DNA from: Haematobia irritans
Lineage: Eukaryota > Arthropoda > Insecta > Diptera > Muscidae
DNA: 64,000 bases
Direction: 5' to 3'
Assembly (NCBI RefSeq): GCF_050003625.1
Contig: NC_134397.1
Location: forward strand, 154,400,691 to 154,464,690
The notes under the pieces are model-generated. The model had not been told where the DNA came from. It made no database searches and was given only the letters and a program-made list of their open reading frames with translations. Shown here piece by piece: positions 57,181 through 64,000 of this stretch (positions are counted from its first letter, which is position 1; each line of letters begins with the position of its first letter). Position numbers and translations under genes: made by a program.

Positions 57181-58505
57181 TATACCCTCCACCATAGGAT
57201 GGGGGTATATTAACTTTGTCATTCCGTTTGTAACACATCGAAATATTGCTTCAAGACCCCATAAAGTATATATATTCTGGGTCGTGGTGAAATTCTGAGT
57301 CGATCTGAGGATGTCCGTCCGTCCGTCCGTCCGTCTGTTGAAATCACGCTAACTTCCGAACGAAACAAGATATCGACTTGAAATTTGGCATAAGTAGTTG
57401 TTATTGATGTAGGTCGGATGGTATTGCAAATGCGCCATATCGGTCCACTTTTACGTATAGCCCCCATATAAACGGAACCCCAAATTTGGCTTGCGAATCC
57501 TCTAAGAGAAGCAAATTTCATCCGATCCGGTTGAAATTTGGTACATGGTGTTAGTATATGGTCTCTAGCAACCATGCAAAAATTGGTCCACACCGGCCCA
57601 TAATTATATATAGCCCTCATATAAACCGATCCCCCGATTTGGCTTGAGGAGCCTATAAGAGAAGCAAATTTTATCCGATCCGGCTGAAATTTGGTACATG
57701 GTGTTAGTATATGGTCTCTAACAACCATGCAAAAATTGGTTCACATCGGTCCATAATTATATATAGACCCCATATAAATCGATCCCCAGATTTGTCCTCC
57801 GGAGTCTCTTGGAGGAGCAAAATTCATGCGATCCGGTTGGAATTTGGAACATGGTGTTAGAATGTGGTCTCTAACAAACACGCAAGAATTGGTCCATATC
57901 GGTTCATAATTATATATAGCACCCATATAAACCAATCCCCAGATTTGATCTCCGCAGCCTCTTGGAGGAGCAAAATTCAACCGAAATTTGGTTGAAATTT
58001 GCAACGTGGTGTTAGTATAAGGCCGCTAATAATCATGCCAAAATTGGTCCATATCGGTCTATAGTTATATATAGCCGATCCCCAATCACACAAAAATTGG
58101 TCCATATCGGTTCATAATCATGGTTGCAACTCGAGCCAAAAATAATCTACCAAAATTTTATTTTTATAGAAAATATTGTCAAAATTTTATTTCTATAGAA
58201 AATTTTGTCAAAATTTTATTTCTGTAGAAAATTTTGTCAAAATTTTATTTCTATAGAAAAATTTTTCCAAATTTTATTTCTATAGAAAATTTTTTCCAAA
58301 TTTTACTTCTATAGAAAATGTTTTGTCAAAATTTTAGTTCTATAGAAACTTTAAACTTAATTATATACGTATTTAATGGGCCTTTTTAGTTTAATATATA
58401 CCAGGTATGGACTATGTGGTATATATTACGGTGTTAGGAAGTTTCAAGATACCTTGCCATCGGCAAGAGTTACCGCAACCCAAGTAATTCGATTGTGGAT
58501 GAGAG
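57181..58505 (-). mobile_element. HINE-A, head truncated
   Basis: Tail, five units, joint (GGTTGCAACTCGAGCC), minisatellite (58150-58360) and the first half of the head, which ends at GATTGTGGATGAG near 58505 without the GGCC palindrome. Confidence 0.8.
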
Positions 58506-58794
58506 ATTTACCACCAAAAAAACCTTTGTTGTTACAAAATTTTTGTTTTTGCAATAAAAAAAATTCTTTTGAAAAGAGCGAGTTAGACACAATTTTTCAT
58601 ATACACATAGCAGTATGTAATGCCGAACATCCTTTCGAAATCTAGCGAAAATTTATGGAAATCAGTGTGGCTGATATGTATTGCAACCAACTTCAGGTTG
58701 CTACCATTTCTAAGCCCCCAAGTCTTGATAGTGTGATGGCATTGGCCACCTTTAGAGTAAGCTACAAGTAAAAGAATTGAAGTATTGGTGCCTT
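58506..58794. other. Unassigned DNA
   Basis: No gene or repeat recognised. The 89-codon ORF at 58376-58645 runs out of the HINE head and is not supported. Confidence 0.35.
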
Positions 58795-58980
58795 CAAAAT
58801 ATATATACACAAAGAAAATTTCATTAAAATATTTTTCTACCAGTGTATACATAAGGTGAAACATAATTTGTTTAAACAATACAAACAATATTTTGTGTGG
58901 ACTAATCCTGAAAATATATATGCTTGAAGCAGAATGTGTTGTGGTATATGGTACAGAAGAGATTTTTTAGGGTGTATACA
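58795..58980. repeat. Repeat family E
   Basis: Starts with the 38-bp core CACAAAG...CCAGTG at 58808-58845, flanked by TA on each side, then GTGAAACATAATTTG, AATATTTTGTGTGGACTAAT and GCTTGAAGCAGAATGTGTT. Same order, inverted, at 35345-35530. Confidence 0.6.
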
Positions 58981-59507
58981 TTGTAATGAAGTCATCATGA
59001 GGAATTCATTTCCCAAGTTCTTCGGCAACTAAATTTAGAGTTGACAGAATGGAATGAAAAGTTCGTACTTTGGGTCCGTTTGTTAATTTATTTTTCATCA
59101 AATTACGCTCCACGCAGACACTGCTATGAGCTAAAGTTAAAATATATATATTAAATAAAATATATTCATACAAATTAGAAAACAATTGCTCATTAAAATT
59201 ATTATTTTTTTCTACTTTGAAACAAAAATCTTCTTGATTTGTACTTTCTATAGCTCGAATCTTCAGATTTATACTCCAATATGTTAAGCTCGTTTATAAA
59301 ATCATCAGACCTTTTAATTGTATTTATGATATCAACATAATTTATATCATCACTGGTTTTTAATGGTAATGTGGATCTAAGAATATTAATTTATTCTTTT
59401 CTTTGTCATTTATATCACTTCTGGATACAATTTGATTACAAATAATTTGGTACAATTTTTGAATTTTTTTAACTGTATTGATATTAGTTTTAGGCATTAT
59501 TTGTTTA
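58981..59507. other. Unique-looking AT-rich DNA
   Basis: No gene or repeat recognised. A (TTTA)n-like run lies at 59500-59520. Confidence 0.4.
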
Positions 59508-59522
59508 TTTATTTATTTCATT

Positions 59523-59852
59523 ATTGTTGTTTTTGATCTCAGCTTTAAACCATGCATTGACTAAACTACAAGTGTAGCTTAACCAACAGGGGAAAAGTAT
59601 GCTTGTCAAATTTATTTGAGCAAAGCCCTATAGACTGCAAGATGGTTGGATGTACAGCTGTTTCGGAATTACCACATTCCTCATCAGCATCCTCTACTTG
59701 CAGCAAAACTATCAACTAATTATCAGAATAAATTCGGATAATTCACTTAACCCAAAGTGAACTATACTTGAACCTTCCGAAAAAAGGTTTGATAGTCGGC
59801 TACTGCCTAAACAAATTTACAAGCATATCTCTTTTCCTTTGCCAAACTCAAC
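59523..59852 (-). mobile_element. Ribozyme-bearing short element (Penelope/retrozyme-like)
   Basis: 330 bp flanked by a 15-bp direct repeat TTTATTTATTTCATT (59508-59522, 59853-59867), exact though simple in sequence. It contains a hammerhead ribozyme and an inverted pair around it (GGAAAAG.ATGCTTGT.AAATTT, about 59592-59620 and 59806-59838). No ORF. Hammerheads in the terminal repeats are known from Penelope-like retroelements, and similar non-autonomous units are called retrozymes. Assignment is inference. Confidence 0.6.
59635..59703 (-). ncRNA. Hammerhead ribozyme, type I, short stem III
   Basis: Reading the minus strand: stem I outer CTGCAAG (59703-59697), inner GGATG (59692-59688), core CTGATGA (59687-59681), stem II GGAAT (59680-59676), loop GTGGTA, ATTCC (59669-59665), core GAA (59664-59662), stem III ACAG/CTGT (59661-59654), cleavage-site A (59653), stem I CATCC (59652-59648) and CTTGCAG (59641-59635). 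Every helix is fully complementary and every invariant core base is present. The predicted cut follows position 59653 (GUA). Stem III has no loop and is self-complementary, which favours action as a dimer. The stem I internal loop (TAGA/AACCAT) could contact loop II, as in type I hammerheads. Confidence 0.9.
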
Positions 59853-59867
59853 TTTATTTATTTCATT

Positions 59868-60180
59868 TATTTCATATTTATACTTATAAGTAAATTATAA
59901 GCATTAAGCTTTAGCGTATGTATGTGTAGTTTTAGGAATGTTTTCTGAAATAATTTGTGGCTTTGTGGCCTACATATTTTGCAATTTCTCTGTCTTTCTC
60001 TCTCATTCTCCAAAAGTGTTTGCAAACATTTTTCAACTGAACTCTCATGGGATCCATCATTAATTATTCTTTGTGTTAAATTCCCGTAAAGTGGCACAAA
60101 TTCGTAAAAATTATCACATTTAGTGGCACCGACGAAAAAAGTGGCAAACTTGGCACAACGGTAACGCTGGTTCCACATTA
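59868..60180. other. Unique-looking DNA
   Basis: A 103-codon minus-strand ORF (59867-60178) lacks recognisable motifs. Nothing else seen. Confidence 0.35.
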
Positions 60181-60346
60181 TGGTGAAACCACTTAGAGAA
60201 GTTTTGAAACACTTAGAAATGACACCAACATTACTGAGAGGGTATAATCCACCTATGATAAACTTTTTGGTGTTCGGTCGAAACTAGGTTGAACCCAAGA
60301 TCCTATGTATGCAAGGCGTACCGTTGCACCCCAGTGACTCCCCAGT
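60181..60346 (-). mobile_element. SINE, 5' half, diverged
   Basis: Body (GAAACCACTTAGAGAAG) and head (TTGAACCCAAGATC, TTGCACCCCAGTGACTCCC) match the reference SINE with many substitutions. Confidence 0.65.
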
Positions 60347-60359
60347 CATAGTTCATTTG

Positions 60360-60590
60360 ACTATTTGCAAGCTACAACAGCATTCAGAAATTTTGCATGT
60401 GATCGTAAGTCGCTCCCGGCTCGCATTCTTTCAAAATATTTGGCGAATATTATCGGAAAAAATCACATTGAAACCATATTCTTCGCTTTATTTCTGCCGC
60501 GCAATGATCGCAAAAATCTCCGGATATTAATCCGTTGCACTTGTGCGTCTGCAGATTTTAGAATTCATATTACATATCAGCCACCCTGTA
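60360..60590 (+). pseudogene. Tc1/mariner-superfamily transposase relic
   Basis: TTTCTGCCGCGCAATG...ATCTCCGGATATTAATCCGT aligns with TTTCACCGCACAATGG...GCTCCGGATTTCAATCCGTT at 35880-35925. It is more decayed and ends at CAGCCACCCTG, possibly the TIR. Confidence 0.45.
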
Positions 60591-60654
60591 TATATAAAAT
60601 AACATTATCCGTTTCCATAAATCTTCTATATGAAAGGGACCGACTACAGTGGTT

Positions 60655-60835
60655 TGTTCTCCTTAAATAAAGTTTCTTTACATCGGCTTTTGTGTGCTCA
60701 ACAATGTGGCATATAAATAGAACTGCTTCACAGTATAGGTTGCTTGTGCGTAGATGGCTATAATTCTATCTTGGCGACAATAAGTACTACATGGCCCAGT
60801 GGATAATGTTCGATAGAAGAATATTTTTTTTTCTA
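60655..60835. repeat. Repeat family H fragment, inverted
   Basis: TTAAATAAAGTTTCTTTACA, TCGGCTTTTGTGTG and CAACAATGTGG are the complement of 54865-54920. GGCCCAGTGGATAATGT matches the tRNA-like part. Confidence 0.55.
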
Positions 60836-60964
60836 CATTGTTTGTATTAAAGAAAAAGTGCTGAGAAATAAACCACGTGGAAGTAAGAAAGATAAAACTC
60901 CTTACAGCGAAATGAAAAAAAAAATTATTGGTTTCCGATGTTCTTGGAGCTTTCTTGAACAACT

Positions 60965-61066
60965 TGGATACACTCTCAGTCGATTTTAAAAAGGAGGTCC
61001 CTTGCCGTTGAGTATACTTTAAGAGAGAGGTGACAATAAGGGGTTACCAGTGTACCTAACCTATTA
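60965..61066 (+). mobile_element. SINE 3' fragment
   Basis: AAAAAGGAGGTCCCTTGCCG, TTGAGTATACTTTAAGAGA and CCTAACCTA match the 3' body and tail. Confidence 0.6.
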
Positions 61067-62441
61067 TGGCGACTAGAACGATAGGACAGTGGACTTGGGC
61101 AATGACCTATTGTAATGCAATGATTAGAATGCTCGCCTCGGATTCAGAGGGTCATGTGTTCTTTCCCGTAGGTCTATGCATAACCCGCGAAACACCCTCT
61201 TCATTGTTTTCAATACCTGTAACAAAGTGTATTCCGTTAGTAGTAGTCTTTCAATTCGTTGAATCTTAACTCAAATTCCTTTATATTTCGTAGTGTTTCC
61301 GTTCTGTTTTTTTTTTCTCTACATTTTCCCCATGTGGGCCTTTGAGCATTGGCTGTAGTGGGTTTGAACGTATATACGCTCCGAACTATATCATAAAATT
61401 TAATTTTGTAAACATTCTATTAAATGGTTTGACTCCCAACAAATGTAGACACGGCCCTAGTCGAGGATGTATGCATGTTGTCGTGCAAAGAAAAAAATCC
61501 TTTTGGGACATTATCATATTTAAAGTAAGGACGACAACACATTCATTTGACAACATGAAACCATTTGCAGTTACTATCCCCACCACATAACATATACTGG
61601 TCATTGATTTTTGCTATATGGACGGAAAAATAGGGAAGACTACCGAATAGGCTCCGTATCCCACTATTTATATGTATATATGTGTTTAGTTTTTGGTCAA
61701 GAGAAACATCAGTAGCAGTAGATCCTATGGAAACTCCATAAAATCCATGTTATAAACTCAATAAATATTTAATTGTATCACACAATTGGTTGTTTGTATG
61801 CATGGATTACTAGACGTAGGACATCCAACCAAATGCTTTGTCAATCCATCGATTGCCCGCAGTAGTACTACAACGAACTGACTATGTACAAGCAAAAGCG
61901 GCAAATCACTAAACCAAACTTAATAAAATAGAATTTAGTTAAATGTATAAAATTCTCCATTCGATGATACCCAAATGGTTTCCTGAAAACAACTCTTTTT
62001 TGTTGCCATTTTCTGTGATGGTCATTGGTGATGAAGCCTATGTAGATGAAAAAGGCGACAAACAGTGATAAAGAGCAGGAGAGTGACAAATTTTATAATC
62101 GATAACCATAGGAAACCATTTGTGCGAAAGAGGCCTAGTTAAAATAGACACAAGCAAATTACTAGTTTACATATCCAATTAGAGAGAATCATATGATAAA
62201 CTACAGTGATTTGGTAATTCAATTATTACTTCATCACACCATACACTCGAAAATTTTGACTTAATGAGAGATTTTTACCATCACAGTAAAAGAATATGAT
62301 GTAAGTAGAATATGATGTATTGATTTAAAACATCAATTTCAAGCAATTTTTTAAAATAAATATTCACCCACCTGTGACTTGTTTTATCTATAAAGATTCA
62401 AATCCCCAAACAAAATTTTTCTTTAAATCTCGATGTTTTTA
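61067..62441. other. Unique-looking DNA
   Basis: At 61085-61160 a tRNA-like ATGCAATGATTAGAATGCTC with a ruined B-box may be another SINE head. The remaining ORFs overlap on opposite strands without features. Confidence 0.35.
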
Positions 62442-62443
62442 TA

Positions 62444-62671
62444 CACTGGTAGAAAAAGTTTCGTTATATCAATGAAATGTGTCATTAAAATTTAGCCAAT
62501 TAAAAAAATTCATTGATATAACGAAGTTTTTCGTTATTATAACGAATTTTCTCTTAGTCAACGAAACGTTTCATACTATTAACGAACATTTTCACTGTCT
62601 TAATGAAAATGTTTCGTTGTATCAATGAAAAATTTTCGTTGGCTCGATTTTAATGAAATTTTATTTATGTG
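62444..62671. mobile_element. MITE, 228 bp, second copy
   Basis: CACTGGTAGAAAAAGTTTCG...AAATTTTATTTATGTG, flanked by TA at 62442-62443 and 62672-62673. Same length and internal symmetry as 8886-9113. Confidence 0.75.
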
Positions 62672-62960
62672 TACCCTCAACCAAAACATAGGCTGATGGC
62701 AACGCTTATTTAGGGACTTAAAGTACCTCTTAATTTTGAAATTCAGGCAAATCAGATAAAAATTCGGATGTCTAGACGCTCAAGAAGTCAAATCGGAAGA
62801 TTGGGCTATATGGGGTTCATACCAAAGCATGGACCGATACACAACATATTCTGCACACCCAAAATCCGGGCTGTAGAGTCGAGCCAATTTTGCTCGACTC
62901 CGACTCCAGCATTTTTCATCAGTATCGACTCCTACTCCGGAGTTGACTTCTGGTAATATA
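62672..62960 (+). mobile_element. HINE-B relic
   Basis: TTCAGGCAAATCAGATAAAA, ATTGGGCTATATGGGGTTCA and GCATGGACCGATAC match HINE-B units. The end carries a GAGTCGAGCC/TGCTCGACTC hairpin and ACTCC repeats (62878-62942). Confidence 0.6.
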
Positions 62961-63204
62961 ACTAAATCTGATTTTAATACCACTAATTTGTAGTTCCATT
63001 GTGGGGGGTACCGTAAATGGTTCGATATAAATTATCGTATTTATTTATGTGTGCAAAAAAGATCTTAATTTCACATTTGATGCCAATGGAATTCTATATT
63101 GTAAATTTAAGGCAATGTCGGTCCTATGTTTAATAAATAAAATAATGATATAAATATCCATTACAATATGAGCAGATACCAATAGTCTGTGTATATGTAT
63201 TTGT

Positions 63205-63760
63205 AGACAAGTAAAGAAAGTTCAAAGTCGGGCGGGGCTTACGAGTATTGTATTATACCCTTCACAATGTGTTGAAAATTATTGATACCATCTCAAATTC
63301 CTTAAATTTGTTGCAAGGTTTATATTCCATATGGATGAATTTGAATCTGAATTGATTTATAAAAAATTTTATACACTTATACAAAATCTATGTACTTAAA
63401 ATTTAAATCTAACGTTATGGGACGAACATTTTAGTAAACACCAAATAAGAAAAGTCTGAAGTCGGGCCGACTATAATATACCCTGCACAACTTTGTATTT
63501 AGATCTACATTTCGATAAAATTTAAAATCCTGCAAAACTTGTTGAGTGCTTTATATAAAGGTTTATGTTGCCATTAACCAATATTTAAAACTAAACCCGA
63601 TTTGGACAATATTTTGTAAGACTTCTACAAAATCTTGGGCACAGTGTGGCACAGAGTATAAATATGGGAAATATTAATAATATTTGGGCAATTTTTCAAA
63701 AATGGATTTAGGATTCATTAGTCGAAAAATATGAATTAGAGGTAGGGTGAGTGCAGCAAA
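63205..63760 (+). mobile_element. Two HINE-C heads in series
   Basis: Heads at 63208 (AAGAAAGTTCAAAGTCGGGC) and 63450 (AGAAAAGTCTGAAGTCGGGC) match 13017-13260. The first is interrupted after about 230 bp by the second, again a head-in-head arrangement. Both bodies are diverged; the arrays are lost or beyond recognition. Confidence 0.6.
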
Positions 63761-64000
63761 TTCGGTACAGACTGATAATGTGGTATAGGAGCTTTTTTTC
63801 TCTATCTAACAACATACGAATAACTAAACCAAGCTAAATTGATTGTGGCTGTCAGAGAATGAAACAATCAAAGATCAGTTTGATTTTTGCAAATATTTCT
63901 TTGCGCCAGTTGAAATAATTCATATTTACCCGTGCTCAAATGCTTTTTTTTGTGGTTCTTAATCATTTCGATTTGTCTGAAGGTATATTTTCAATTTATT
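63761..64000. other. Unassigned AT-rich DNA to window end
   Basis: Nothing recognised. Confidence 0.4.

Noticed and set aside
58376..58645. 89-codon ORF
   Set aside because: Starts inside a HINE head and runs into unassigned DNA. No motif.
1..64000. CRISPR-like arrays
   Set aside because: The 29-bp repeats are contiguous without unique spacers, and the sequence is eukaryotic.

Overview
The window reads as repeat-dominated, AT-rich nuclear DNA of a higher fly. A muscid of the Stomoxys/Haematobia/Musca type is my best guess. The basis is the transposon repertoire: DINE-1-like Helentron derivatives with a CATAAAGTATATATATTC block and a GTCY microsatellite, DD37E and DD34D Tc1/mariner elements, tRNA-derived SINEs, a LINE, and fly-like splice signals. 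The species call is inference. There are no operons, ribosome binding sites, rRNAs or CRISPR arrays, and no complete host gene that I can name.

About half of the window consists of one superfamily, here called HINE (Helentron-associated, DINE-1-like, non-autonomous). The main family, HINE-A, has a fixed layout. It starts with a head of about 200 bp beginning ACAAGTATATACGGCCG with a GGCC-rich palindrome. A 29-bp minisatellite follows, then a GGTAGATTATTTTTGGCTCG joint, then an array of 153-bp units, and finally a tail with the (GACG)n microsatellite and a terminal hairpin ending GGGTATA. Copies lie at 1-594, 2622-4140, 8254-10440, 10499-12849, 14955-15356, 15362-18738 (with another inside at 16694-18532), 20861-21774, 25795-27735, 30108-32336, 48148-50211, 52156-54795 (split) and 57181-58505. 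HINE-B (8370-9677; relics at 29296 and 62672) and HINE-C (13017-14387; relics at 63205) share the plan and the exact 153-bp period. Elements are repeatedly nested in the same T-tract of another element's head, without target duplication.

Other mobile DNA includes three DD37E Tc1/mariner copies (36703-38001 nearly intact, 52412-52988 truncated, 53237-54523 frameshifted), a dead DD34D mariner (43711-44590), a hAT element with a perfect 8-bp target duplication (45078-46373), a 961-bp foldback element (4567-5527), two 228-bp MITEs, several AT-rich repeat families, a LINE reverse-transcriptase relic split by a HINE (47196-48142), and SINEs whose tails are CCTAA repeats. A 330-bp element at 59523-59852 carries a complete hammerhead ribozyme on the minus strand and is probably Penelope/retrozyme-related.

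Possible host-type coding or processing signals are few: a spliced small gene caught inside a HINE (30463-31127), an ATG-less minus-strand exon (23609-23922), coding-like exons at 6944-7587 and 19872-20081, and a zero-length-exon (recursive splicing) signal at 19001-19030. The last would fit a window lying within a long intron of a plus-strand gene. The stretches between these are unique-looking AT-rich DNA in which I see nothing definite.
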